Assembly (NCBI GenBank): GCA_902489475.1
Contig: CABUAH010000017.1
Coordinates: 1-27,766, forward strand
Origin: an uncultured Oscillospiraceae bacterium
GTDB taxonomy: Bacteria > Bacillota > Clostridia > Oscillospirales > Ruminococcaceae
Length of the DNA stretch: 27,766 bases
Reading direction: 5' to 3'
Positions 1-7,765 of this stretch are shown piece after piece. A program made the position numbers and the translations under genes. Under the pieces are notes generated by a model, which ran no database searches, was not told the origin of the DNA, and was given only the letters and a program-made list of their open reading frames with translations. The stretch's first letter is position 1, and the number at the start of each line of letters is the position of its first letter.

Positions 1-8
1 CTCAAAAC

Positions 9-950
9 ATGGACACAATTCTTAACGTGTTTGGAAACTTTGATGAAAACGTTAATCTTTTACAAAAGGAATACAATGTTGTTGTTTTAAATCGTGGAAC
101 GGACATAAAAATTACAGGTGATGAGGAAAACGTAAAAAAGGCTGCTGATGCTGTCAAGTCATTGTTTTTATTGGCGGAAAAAGGAACTGTGTTAGACGAA
201 CAAAGCCTGAGATATGTTTTTTCGCTTGTGAGGGACGGAACGCAAAGAGAGCTTGAAAAGCTTTCAGATGATGGAATTTGCGTTACCACAAACGGTAAAA
301 TCGTCAGACCGAAAACTATCGGTCAAAAGAAATATGTAGATCAGATAAAAAAGAATACTATTGTTTTGGGCGTCGGACCGGCAGGTACAGGAAAGACTTA
401 TCTTGCGGTTGCAATGGCTGTCAAGGCATTCAGAGCACATGAAGTCAACAAGATAATTCTTACTCGTCCGGCAGTTGAAGCCGGAGAAAAACTCGGTTTC
501 TTACCGGGGGATCTACAGAACAAGGTTGATCCGTATTTAAGACCGCTTTATGACGCTTTGTTTGATATGTTGGGTTCTGAGTCGTTTGTAAAACAACAGG
601 AGAGGGGAGCTATTGAAGTTGCACCTCTTGCATATATGCGTGGACGAACGCTTGATGACGCATTTATAATACTCGACGAGGCGCAAAATACAACTCCTGA
701 GCAAATGAAAATGTTTCTCACACGTTTAGGATTTAATTCAAAAATTGTAATAACCGGCGATATTACACAAATTGATTTACCTGACACGAAAAAATCCGGC
801 TTGGTTCAGGCAATGAAGGTATTAAAAAATGTAGATGATATTTATATCAATAGGTTTACTGAAAAAGATGTTGTAAGACATAAATTAGTACAAGATATTA
901 TAAGAGCTTATGAGAGATATTCTAACGAAAGGAAAGGTTCAAAACAATGA
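9..950 (+). CDS. phoH: PhoH-like ATPase (PhoH/YbeZ family)
   Basis: A PhoH/YbeZ-family P-loop ATPase, cytoplasmic, linked in the family to RNA metabolism and found next to ybeY in most bacteria. Seen: Walker A GPAGTGKT at residues 123-130, Walker B FIILDEAQN at 219-227, and the family stretch LTRPAVEAGEKLGFLPGD at 151-168. The N-terminal ~60 residues resemble the small KH-like leader of this family. At 313 residues the length is near normal (about 320). The first ATG in the window is at 9, but the frame stays open to the window edge, so a start a few codons upstream is possible. The gene overlaps ybeY by 4 bp (ATGA), implying translational coupling and a joint role in RNA maturation. The exact biochemical role of the family is not settled. 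Confidence 0.95.
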   Translation: MDTILNVFGNFDENVNLLQKEYNVVVLNRGTDIKITGDEENVKKAADAVKSLFLLAEKGTVLDEQSLRYVFSLVRDGTQRELEKLSDDGICVTTNGKIVRPKTIGQKKYVDQIKKNTIVLGVGPAGTGKTYLAVAMAVKAFRAHEVNKIILTRPAVEAGEKLGFLPGDLQNKVDPYLRPLYDALFDMLGSESFVKQQERGAIEVAPLAYMRGRTLDDAFIILDEAQNTTPEQMKMFLTRLGFNSKIVITGDITQIDLPDTKKSGLVQAMKVLKNVDDIYINRFTEKDVVRHKLVQDIIRAYERYSNERKGSKQ

Positions 951-1453
951 GTAAAGCAAAAGTTTTAATTCATAACAAGCAAAAAGATGTGAAAATACCT
1001 GTCGGTATAAGACTTTTAATAAGACGGAGCTGTTCGGCAGTTTTAACTTATGAAAATTTCCCGGGAAATGCTGAAGTATCTGTGTCATTTGTCAACGATA
1101 AACAGATAAATAAGCTTAACTTAGAATACAGAAACATGGATAAACCTACCGATGTTTTATCATTTCCGCTTGGAGAAAACGGAATTTATGACATCAACCA
1201 GGAAACTAATGATTACCTACTGGGAGATATAGTTATTTCGCTTCAAACAGCAGAAAGACAAGCTGATATATATAATCATTCTCTTGAGCGTGAAATCGGC
1301 TTTTTGACAGTACATTCTATGTTCCATTTGCTCGGATATGACCATGAAAAAAGCAATCTTGAAGCGCAGATAATGAGGGAAAAAGAAGAGGCTGTTTTAG
1401 GAGAGCTCGGAATATCGAGAAACAGTACATTTGTGGAAAAACAAGGAGTATAA
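947..1453 (+). CDS. ybeY: Endoribonuclease YbeY (rRNA maturation factor)
   Basis: A zinc-dependent endoribonuclease of the YbeY/UPF0054 family that takes part in 16S rRNA 3'-end maturation and ribosome quality control. Seen: the metal motif H-x3-H-x5-H at residues H123, H127 and H133 (HSMFHLLGYDH), plus the family blocks PTDVLSFP (67-74) and GDIVIS (93-98). Length 168 residues, typical. It starts inside the last codons of phoH (ATGA overlap) with GAAAGG upstream as ribosome site, and is followed with no gap by era. The order phoH-ybeY-era matches the function: all three act on rRNA or 30S assembly. In many Firmicutes dgkA and cdd lie between ybeY and era; here they are absent. Confidence 0.96.
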   Translation: MSKAKVLIHNKQKDVKIPVGIRLLIRRSCSAVLTYENFPGNAEVSVSFVNDKQINKLNLEYRNMDKPTDVLSFPLGENGIYDINQETNDYLLGDIVISLQTAERQADIYNHSLEREIGFLTVHSMFHLLGYDHEKSNLEAQIMREKEEAVLGELGISRNSTFVEKQGV

Positions 1454-2356
1454 ATGGCTACTAAAAGTGCTTTTGTAACAATAATTGGAAGAGCAAATGC
1501 CGGAAAATCATCTTTACTAAATGCCTTGGTTGGGGATAAAATTGCAGCAGTAAGTTCAAAACCGCAAACAACGAGAACTAAAATAACCGGAGTTTTGACC
1601 AAAGGCGACACGCAGTTTGTTTTTATTGATACACCCGGTATGCACAAGGCAAAAACAAAGCTCTCTGAACACATGGTGAAAACAATCAACGAGAGTGTTA
1701 AAAGCGTTGAACTTATAATTTTCATGGCTGATGTAACAAAAAATATAAGTGATAGCGAAACACAGCTTATAAGCAGTCTTAACGCAAAAAACTGCAAGGT
1801 TATTTTGTGTATAAATAAAATTGATCTTGTCAGCAAAGATGTACTTATAAAGAAAATGGCGGAATATTCGACTCTTTTTGACTTTTCCGAGATTATTCCT
1901 ATAAGCGTAATCAATAATGACGGAATTAACTTAATAATGGATTTCTTATATAAGAATGCTGAAGAAGGTCCTCATTATTTCTCGGACGATGCTATTACAG
2001 ATCAGCCGGAAAAAGTTATTATTGCAGAAAAGATTCGAGAAAAGGCATTATTGTGCCTTGATGATGAAGTACCGCATGGAATAGCAGTCGGTATTGAAAG
2101 CGTTTCCGAGCATGACAACAGAAACGGTGAGCCGATTATGGATATCGATGCTGTAATTTACTGCGAAAGAGATTCGCACAAAGGAATCATTATCGGTAAA
2201 CAGGGAAGTATGTTAAAAAGAATCGGACAAGCTTCACGTGAAGAACTTGAAGAATTTTTTCAGATTAAAGTTAACCTCAAATTCTGGGTTAAGGTCAAAG
2301 AAGGCTGGAGAAATAATGAAGGCTTAATTAAAAATTTTGGTCTTTCATACAAATAA
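1454..2356 (+). CDS. era: GTPase Era
   Basis: An essential Ras-like GTPase that binds the 3' end of 16S rRNA and the 30S subunit and couples ribosome assembly to the cell cycle. Domains: GTPase at about 1-170 with G1 GRANAGKS (12-19), G3 DTPG (59-62) and G4 NKID (121-124); then a KH RNA-binding domain at about 205-290 with the loop GIIIGKQGSMLKRIG (244-258). At 300 residues it is full length. Residue 14 of the P-loop is Ala (GRANAGKS), where many Eras read GRPNVGKS; this is conservative. The ATG directly follows the ybeY stop and is served by AAGGAG at 1443-1448. Confidence 0.97.
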   Translation: MATKSAFVTIIGRANAGKSSLLNALVGDKIAAVSSKPQTTRTKITGVLTKGDTQFVFIDTPGMHKAKTKLSEHMVKTINESVKSVELIIFMADVTKNISDSETQLISSLNAKNCKVILCINKIDLVSKDVLIKKMAEYSTLFDFSEIIPISVINNDGINLIMDFLYKNAEEGPHYFSDDAITDQPEKVIIAEKIREKALLCLDDEVPHGIAVGIESVSEHDNRNGEPIMDIDAVIYCERDSHKGIIIGKQGSMLKRIGQASREELEEFFQIKVNLKFWVKVKEGWRNNEGLIKNFGLSYK

Positions 2357-2378
2357 AAATTACCATTAATAAAAACTG

Positions 2379-2407
2379 TCACCTTTCAAAAAATATTTGT
2401 GAGGTGA
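2379..2407 (+). promoter_or_regulatory. Hairpin covering the ribosome site of the YqzL-like gene
   Basis: TCACCT (2379-2384) is complementary to AGGTGA (2402-2407); inside it CAAA (2387-2390) pairs with TTTG (2396-2399), leaving a loop AAATA. The 3' arm holds the Shine-Dalgarno sequence GAGGTGA of the small gene that starts at 2414. The pairing is seen directly. That it lowers translation is an inference, and the imperfect middle (T-G wobble, T-T mismatch) makes it only moderately stable. Confidence 0.45.
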
Positions 2408-2413
2408 TAATTT

Positions 2414-2527
2414 ATGAGTGAATGGGATAAGTTTTATATGTCCGGAAAAATTGCAGATTATTTAAAATACTGCAAACAAAAATCGGTTGAACTTAAGGGA
2501 GAGAAAGAAAGTGCTGATAACAACTGA
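2414..2527 (+). CDS. Small YqzL-like protein (37 aa)
   Basis: A 37-codon gene between era and recO. It begins MSEWDKFYMSGKIADYLKY and ends in a charged tail (KGEKESADNN). A W-x-x-F-x-x-(T/S)-G-x-I-x-x-YL pattern in the same era-recO slot marks the YqzL-like family of Bacillus and Clostridia; I recognise the pattern and position but ran no search. The family has no established function. Start: ATG at 2414 with a strong GAGGTGA ribosome site at 2401-2407, six bases upstream. Its stop codon lies 17 bp inside recO, so the two genes are probably translationally coupled. Confidence 0.75.
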   Translation: MSEWDKFYMSGKIADYLKYCKQKSVELKGEKESADNN

Positions 2528-3269
2528 AGGAGTTGTCTTGAAAGAACGCACCCAGGGAGAAAGCGACAAATTTATTGATATTCTTACTGATGAAATGGGA
2601 ATAGTTTCTGTTTGCGTGAAAGGCGGAAGAAAACTAAATTCTAAAAATTCAGGTGCTACTCAGCTTTTTTCTTATTCAAAATTTTGTTTTAATAATCATG
2701 GCGATAGAAATACTTTAAACAGCAGTGAAATCATAACCAGCTTTTTTAATATTTCGTCTGATATTGAAAGCTTGTCGCTTGCATCATATTTTTCTGAGCT
2801 TTTGAGGTACTCTATGCCAGAAAATATACAGTCTAAAAATGTTAAAAGATTATTGCTCAATTGTCTTTATTATCTAAATAACGGAAAGCGAAGCAAGAGG
2901 TTTTTGAAGTCTTTGTTTGAATTTAGGCTTCTGTGTGAAATTGGTTTGATACCTGACCTGTTAGGTTGCTGTAGGTGTTATCAGTATCGCTCAAATTCAA
3001 TGTATTTTGACATTTTAAATGGTAAACTCTATTGCAGCAATTGCTTTGACAAGGAGCTTGACTACAATATTGTAAGAATCAGCGACAGCGAACTTCACAC
3101 TTTGCGCCATATCGCCTTAACTGATTTTGATCGCCTTTTTAATTTTAAAATATCAGACGAACTGCAAACAAGAGTTGGAAAAACTACAGAGAAATATGTT
3201 CTTGCTCATTTTAATCGTGATTTTAGAACTCTAAAATATTTTAAGAGCATTACTGATTATAATAAATAG
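2511..3269 (+). CDS. recO: DNA repair protein RecO
   Basis: RecO of the RecFOR recombination-mediator pathway: it binds SSB-coated single-stranded DNA and helps load RecA. Seen: an N-terminal OB-fold block starting LITTEGVVLKERTQGESDKF, a helical middle, and a zinc finger with cysteines in the CCRC and CSNC pairs (about C154/C156 and C175/C178 from the start chosen here). The start is GTG 2511, giving 252 residues. It has AAGGGAG about 10 bases upstream and its N-terminus matches the family; a TTG at 2487 in the same frame lacks such support. It overlaps the YqzL-like gene by 17 bp and is followed 9 bp later by mutS2. Confidence 0.93.
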   Translation: MLITTEGVVLKERTQGESDKFIDILTDEMGIVSVCVKGGRKLNSKNSGATQLFSYSKFCFNNHGDRNTLNSSEIITSFFNISSDIESLSLASYFSELLRYSMPENIQSKNVKRLLLNCLYYLNNGKRSKRFLKSLFEFRLLCEIGLIPDLLGCCRCYQYRSNSMYFDILNGKLYCSNCFDKELDYNIVRISDSELHTLRHIALTDFDRLFNFKISDELQTRVGKTTEKYVLAHFNRDFRTLKYFKSITDYNK

Positions 3270-3278
3270 GAGGATAAG

Positions 3279-5645
3279 TTGAATACCCAAAATTTTCGTA
3301 CTTTAGAATTACATAAAATACTTTCTCTCCTTGAAAGAGAGTGTTCAAACTCATATACTAAAGAACTTGCTTTGAATTTATCGCCGATGACTGATTCAGA
3401 TGAAATAAAAGCTGAGCTTATGAAAACAAATGAAGCGTTAACTTTATCTGCAAGATACGGCACTCCGCTTTTTTTTGATGTAATCAATGCTGATAAGTCA
3501 ATTGACAAAGCTAAAAACGGCGGAGTTTTGTCAATGTCTGAGTTGCTTATAATAAACAGAACTTTAAAAAATGCGTGTGAGCTTATTACATGGCGACATC
3601 AGACTGATGAAGATACACTTCTTGATGAGCTTTTTGAAATGCTTTTTGATTTATCTTTCTTGTCTAAGAAAATTTCATCAGCTATCATTTCTGAAGATGA
3701 AATGTCGGACGATGCATCGCCGGAGCTTTATTCTATAAGAAAAAGCATAAACAGACAGGGTATCAAGATTCGTGAAAGCCTTGAGAAATTAACAAAAAAC
3801 ACTACGGTTCAGAAGTATTTACAGGATAATATTATAACGATTCGTGACGGAAGATATGTTGTGCCGGTTAAGGTCGAACATAAAGCGAATGTTCCGGGGC
3901 TTGTTCATGCTACTTCTGCTACTGGTTCAACTCTTTTTGTTGAGCCGATGCAAGTTGTAGATGCAAATAATGAAATTGCAATTTTAAAGGGCAGGGAACT
4001 TGATGAAATTCAAAAGATCCTAAAGGGATTTTCAGAGGAAATCGCAGGTAGTGCCGAACAAATAAAATCAAATTTTAAAGCTATTGTTAGGCTTAATTTA
4101 TATTTTGCAAAAGCAAATTTAGCTGCTAAGATGAACGCTTGTGCACCGGAAATCGTAGATGACGGAAGAATATTGCTAAAAAAAGCAAGGCATCCTTTAA
4201 TCGACAAAGAAAAAGTTGTACCCGTAAACTTTTCGATTGGTTTTGACTATTCAACATTGGTTATTACAGGACCTAATACGGGAGGAAAAACCGTTATTTT
4301 AAAAACAATAGGTCTTTTAACGCTGATGACAATGTGTGGAATGTTAATTCCAGTGTCATCAGGAAGTATTATATCTGTTTTTAATGACATAATGGTGGAT
4401 ATTGGTGACAATCAATCTATTGAACAGGATTTATCTACTTTTTCTTCTCACATAAGTAATGTGAACTCAATAATTGAGAAAGCTGACGATAAAACTTTGG
4501 TGCTTCTTGATGAGATTGGTTCGGGAACAGATCCGGTTGAAGGAGCAGCACTTGCAGTTTCGATGGTTGAAAAGTTAAGACAAAATAATGTTAAAACCGT
4601 TGTTACAACGCACTATCAGGAACTTAAAATGTATGCACTTGACACGCCATATGTGGAAAATGCTTCATGTGAGTTTGATGTCAATACGCTTTCGCCGACA
4701 TACAGACTTATAATCGGCACTCCGGGAAAATCCAATGCGTTTGAAATTTCAAAAAGACTCGGTGTCAGCGATGAGATCATATCCTATGCAAAGTCTCTTT
4801 TGAATGAAAATTCAAGGAGGTTTGAGGACATACTTCAAAGACTTGAAGCGGCAAGAATTGATGCTGAGAAAAATCTTTCAGACGCTAAAAGATTACAAGC
4901 TGAAGCATTGGAACAAAAACAGAAAATAGATATAGCACAGCAGAATATAAGCAAAGAAAAAGAAAATATTCTCTCAAATGCACGGCGAGAAGCAAACAAT
5001 ATTATAAATCGCACAACAAGAGAATCAGATGCGTTAATTGATGAACTTGAACAAATTAGAAAGCAAAAGGAAAAACTTAATTTCAGCGAAAATCTTTCTA
5101 AAGCAAAATCAAATGTCAAGTCATCTTTGAATAAAATGTATAGAGATGCGAACATCAGTTCTCAGGCTGATTTAAAGCCAAACCTAAGTCTTAAAAAAGG
5201 TGACTTTGTAATAATTACAGATACCAATAAAAAGGGAACTGTCTTGTCAGCGCCGGATTCAAACGGAATGTGCATGGTTCAGGCTGGAATTATGAAGACT
5301 AAAATTCATTCATCTAAGCTTAGAATTGATGAATTGGAGAAAATTACTTTTAACAGCGGAAACGTATCAAAAAAAGGTATTATTAGCAAAACTCAGAAAG
5401 TTGTAAAAACGGAGCTTGATATAAGAGGTTATGCTGTAGACGATGGCTTGTATGAGTTAGATTCATTTATTGACAATGCAATAATGTCAGGGATAGGAGT
5501 TATAACAATTATTCATGGTAAAGGCACAGGTGCGTTGAAGAATGCCGTAAGATCTCATTTAAAGAATCATAAACAGATCAAGACATATCGAAGAGGTCTG
5601 TATGGCGAGGGTGAAGATGGAGTTACGGTTGCAGAGTTAAAATAA
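3279..5645 (+). CDS. mutS2: Endonuclease MutS2 / ribosome-rescue ATPase
   Basis: A MutS2-family ATPase. The family is known for suppressing homologous recombination in some species and, in Bacillus, for acting on collided ribosomes. Domains seen: MutS core/lever about 1-300; ATPase with Walker A GPNTGGKT (331-338), Walker B LVLLDEIGSGTDP (407-419) and the TTHYQELK block (443-450); a long charged coiled coil at about 515-605; a small beta domain near 635-685; and a C-terminal Smr nuclease domain with LDIRG (713-717) and HGKGTG (746-751). At 788 residues it is full length. It starts with TTG at 3279, supported by a perfect AGGAGG at 3268-3273. It is the last gene of the phoH operon, ahead of a terminator. 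Confidence 0.96.
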   Translation: MNTQNFRTLELHKILSLLERECSNSYTKELALNLSPMTDSDEIKAELMKTNEALTLSARYGTPLFFDVINADKSIDKAKNGGVLSMSELLIINRTLKNACELITWRHQTDEDTLLDELFEMLFDLSFLSKKISSAIISEDEMSDDASPELYSIRKSINRQGIKIRESLEKLTKNTTVQKYLQDNIITIRDGRYVVPVKVEHKANVPGLVHATSATGSTLFVEPMQVVDANNEIAILKGRELDEIQKILKGFSEEIAGSAEQIKSNFKAIVRLNLYFAKANLAAKMNACAPEIVDDGRILLKKARHPLIDKEKVVPVNFSIGFDYSTLVITGPNTGGKTVILKTIGLLTLMTMCGMLIPVSSGSIISVFNDIMVDIGDNQSIEQDLSTFSSHISNVNSIIEKADDKTLVLLDEIGSGTDPVEGAALAVSMVEKLRQNNVKTVVTTHYQELKMYALDTPYVENASCEFDVNTLSPTYRLIIGTPGKSNAFEISKRLGVSDEIISYAKSLLNENSRRFEDILQRLEAARIDAEKNLSDAKRLQAEALEQKQKIDIAQQNISKEKENILSNARREANNIINRTTRESDALIDELEQIRKQKEKLNFSENLSKAKSNVKSSLNKMYRDANISSQADLKPNLSLKKGDFVIITDTNKKGTVLSAPDSNGMCMVQAGIMKTKIHSSKLRIDELEKITFNSGNVSKKGIISKTQKVVKTELDIRGYAVDDGLYELDSFIDNAIMSGIGVITIIHGKGTGALKNAVRSHLKNHKQIKTYRRGLYGEGEDGVTVAELK

Positions 5646-5669
5646 GGAAAAGAAATATGATGTATATAG

Positions 5670-5700
5670 GCTGCGTAATGTTTTTACGCAGCTTTTGTTT
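5670..5700 (+). terminator. Rho-independent terminator of the phoH-mutS2 operon
   Basis: Perfect 9-bp stem GCTGCGTAA (5670-5678) / TTACGCAGC (5684-5692), loop TGTTT, then a T-rich tract TTTTGTTT. It lies 25 bp after the mutS2 stop and separates that operon from the recombinase promoter. Confidence 0.9.
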
Positions 5701-5728
5701 ATCTATAAGTAAAAGAGAAGAATAGTGG

Positions 5729-5757
5729 TTGACATATGCAAATTAAAGTAGTATAAT
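5729..5757 (+). promoter_or_regulatory. Sigma-A promoter of the xer recombinase gene
   Basis: Consensus -35 TTGACA (5729-5734) and -10 TATAAT (5752-5757) with a 17-base spacer. Transcription would start near 5763-5765, just before the inverted repeat in the leader. A perfect match on both hexamers suggests strong expression unless repressed. Confidence 0.88.
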
Positions 5758-5768
5758 AGAAATAGACA

Positions 5769-5800
5769 AATATTCACTAAATAAGAATTTAGTGAATATT
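5769..5800 (+). promoter_or_regulatory. Perfect 14-bp inverted repeat in the xer leader
   Basis: AATATTCACTAAAT (5769-5782) and its exact complement ATTTAGTGAATATT (5787-5800) around a four-base centre AAGA. It begins about five bases after the predicted transcription start and ends directly against the ribosome site AGGAGAGGAG (5801-5810). It may be an RNA stem-loop at the 5' end (stability or translation control) or a DNA operator/recombinase binding site; no T-run follows, so it is not a terminator. Confidence 0.75.
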
Positions 5801-5816
5801 AGGAGAGGAGTTTGCC

Positions 5817-6803
5817 ATGAAAGCTGAGTATATGGATGATTGCCCGGAATATGTAAGAGATTTTCTGTTAAATCTAAGACTTATACGTGACCGTGCTGAC
5901 CGAACTGAAGAAGCGTATTATATTGACATTCGTACATTTTTACGCTATTTAAAAATAAAAAACAAAATGGTCGATGACGATACGCCATTCGGTTCAATTA
6001 AAATTAAAGACGTTCCTTTTTCATATCTTGAGAATTTCACTCTTTTTGATGCATATGAGTATATGAATTATTTGAAAGAATCCCGTGATAATTCTACGGC
6101 TACAAGAGCCAGAAAAACATCTGCTTTAAAGCAGCTATTTTCATATCTCCATAACAAAGCAAAGCTTTTAGAAAAAAATCCTCTTGAGGATTTAGAACTT
6201 CCAAGAATTAAAAATAAACTGCCAAAGTATTTGTCGCTTGAGCAATCAATCGAACTATTGAAAAATATAGACTCTAAACATAAAACCCGTGACTATTGCA
6301 TAATTTGTCTATTTTTGAATTGCGGAATGCGTTTAAGTGAGCTTGTAGGACTAAATATAAGCGATTACAGTAAAGGAAGCAGAACGCTCAGGCTTTTAGG
6401 TAAAGGTTCAAAAGAAAGAATTGTTTATTTGAATAATTCGTGTATTGAAGCGATTGAAGCGTATTTAAAGGAACGTCCTAAAAATGCTAAGGATAAAGAC
6501 GCTTTGTTTATTTCAATGCAGTTAAATAGAATTAACAAAAGACGTGTTCAGGCTATTGTTGAGGAAATGCTAAACAAAGCAGGTCTATCAAACTTAGGAG
6601 TCACAACACATAAACTACGTCATACGGCTGCAACGCTTATGTATCAGCACGGTGGTGTTGATCCGCTTGTATTAAAAGAAGTTTTGGGTCATAAAAGCAT
6701 AGCAACAACTGAAATTTACACACATTTATCAAATGAAAACCTTAAAAGAGCTGCCGAAGCAAGTCCGCTTGCAAACAAAAAGCCGAAAAAAGATAAAAAA
6801 TAA
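5817..6803 (+). CDS. XerC/XerD-type tyrosine recombinase
   Basis: A tyrosine site-specific recombinase of the XerC/XerD group, which resolves chromosome dimers at dif sites. Seen: an N-terminal SAM-like DNA-binding domain (about 10-118) and a catalytic domain with the full set R172 (CGMRLSELVGL), K196 (GKGSKERIVYL), H265 and R268 (THKLRHT), H292 (GHKS) and the nucleophile Y301 (TEIYTHLS). At 328 residues it is somewhat longer than typical XerC/D (about 300), with an insert near 48-65 (KNKMVDDDTPFGS) and a Lys-rich tail. The ATG at 5817 follows AGGAGAGGAG. It has its own promoter and terminator. No phage or integron genes surround it, so a housekeeping role is more likely than mobility; whether it is XerC or XerD cannot be told here. 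Confidence 0.93.
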   Translation: MKAEYMDDCPEYVRDFLLNLRLIRDRADRTEEAYYIDIRTFLRYLKIKNKMVDDDTPFGSIKIKDVPFSYLENFTLFDAYEYMNYLKESRDNSTATRARKTSALKQLFSYLHNKAKLLEKNPLEDLELPRIKNKLPKYLSLEQSIELLKNIDSKHKTRDYCIICLFLNCGMRLSELVGLNISDYSKGSRTLRLLGKGSKERIVYLNNSCIEAIEAYLKERPKNAKDKDALFISMQLNRINKRRVQAIVEEMLNKAGLSNLGVTTHKLRHTAATLMYQHGGVDPLVLKEVLGHKSIATTEIYTHLSNENLKRAAEASPLANKKPKKDKK

Positions 6804-6808
6804 AAAGT

Positions 6809-6846
6809 AATCCTCATGTGATAATATTAAAACTCACATGAGGATT
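6809..6846. terminator. Bidirectional terminator between convergent genes
   Basis: A 13-bp perfect stem AATCCTCATGTGA (6809-6821) / TCACATGAGGATT (6834-6846) with a 12-base loop. A T-rich run follows on the plus strand and an A-run (6802-6806) precedes it, which gives a T-run for the minus strand. It serves both the recombinase gene and the minus-strand hydrolase gene that ends at 6852. Confidence 0.85.
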
Positions 6847-6851
6847 TAATT

Positions 6852-7730
6852 TTACTTTCTATAGTCACTTCTTATAAAAGGTTCATTAATATTTTCATCG
6901 ATCAGCAACTTGTATTTTTGCGGGTGCCTGTATGCATTGCCATGAACTTCATTTTTTCGGTATTCTCGTATTTTATCAATAGGAAAGTCAGAAATATATA
7001 TCCCCTCTTCCTCCCCTGCTTCAAGAATTTTAGTATCTCTTGGATCTTCTATATCAGGTAAATATGCCATTCCGTCAAATGCTGATGAGTGACCGTTGCA
7101 ATCGGGTTTTCCTTTTGGATAGTTTGCAGTCGCTATTCCTACCATGTTTTCATACGCTCTTGCTCTAAGCTGAGAAAGACGGTTTATTTCCATCGGGCAG
7201 GCATTTGGAACTAATATTATTTCTGCTCCCCTTAACATTAGAATTCTTGCACTTTCAGGAAATTCTCTGTCATAGCAAATCATTGCTCCGACTTTAACTT
7301 TACCTATTTTCGTATCTAAATCTGCTACATAAAAATCATCGCCGGGAGTTAAAACTCTTTCATCTCCAAAATCGCAGGTGTGCACCTTTGCATAAGTAAG
7401 AGCTAATTTGCCGAATCTGTCAAAAAGACAAATTGTATTTCTTACGCCTTTTTCGTGATTCTCAAGAAAAGTTATTCCTATTGCCATTTCAAGTTCTTTT
7501 GCAATAGATTGAAATGAACGTATAAATCTACTGTCAATGCTTACACTTAAGTCGCTTAGCTTTTGATGATCTTGAGGAATATTATAACCGCAAGACCACA
7601 TTTCAGGGAAAAGTGCAATATCAGCTCCAATTTTTTTTGCCTCTTTGCAGCATTGAATGCCTTTTTCAAGATTCATGTTTATATTTTCTTCCGGAAGAAC
7701 CTGAAGAAGTGCGACTTTTAAATTATTCAC
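6852..7730 (-). CDS. Carbon-nitrogen hydrolase (nitrilase superfamily)
   Basis: A nitrilase-superfamily amidohydrolase, probably cytoplasmic; substrate unknown. Seen: the catalytic Glu-Lys-Cys triad as E43 (LFPEMWSCGYNI), K115 (AKVHTCDFGDE) and C152 (MICYDREFPESAR), in a protein of 292 residues, typical for the single-domain branch that includes omega-amidase and N-carbamoyl-putrescine amidase. It starts with GTG at 7730, with AAAGGA about nine bases upstream. It is the last gene of the thyX operon, 35 bp after the U32 gene, and runs into the shared terminator. The Tyr/Asp after the catalytic Cys (CYD) is common in amidases; I cannot assign a specific reaction. Confidence 0.9.
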   Translation of the reverse strand: MNNLKVALLQVLPEENINMNLEKGIQCCKEAKKIGADIALFPEMWSCGYNIPQDHQKLSDLSVSIDSRFIRSFQSIAKELEMAIGITFLENHEKGVRNTICLFDRFGKLALTYAKVHTCDFGDERVLTPGDDFYVADLDTKIGKVKVGAMICYDREFPESARILMLRGAEIILVPNACPMEINRLSQLRARAYENMVGIATANYPKGKPDCNGHSSAFDGMAYLPDIEDPRDTKILEAGEEEGIYISDFPIDKIREYRKNEVHGNAYRHPQKYKLLIDENINEPFIRSDYRK

Positions 7731-7765
7731 AATGTTTATCCTTTCGCTGTTTATTCTTTGAAAAA

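Noticed and set aside
1276..1914. A 212-codon open frame antisense to era and ybeY.
   Set aside because: It lies wholly across two clearly conserved genes and shows no protein family pattern of its own; the same holds for other opposite-strand frames such as 8384-8767 and 22237-22659.
2487..2510. recO starting at TTG 2487.
   Set aside because: That start has no ribosome site and adds NLRERKK before the family N-terminus; GTG 2511 has AAGGGAG at good spacing, and 2487-2510 lies inside the YqzL-like gene.
5657..5725. A short open frame starting ATG 5657 after mutS2.
   Set aside because: It is mainly the terminator hairpin and has no convincing protein pattern.
5817..6803. The recombinase as a sign of an integrated mobile element.
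   Set aside because: No excisionase, phage, integron or attachment-site repeats flank it; it has its own housekeeping-type promoter and matches XerC/XerD throughout.
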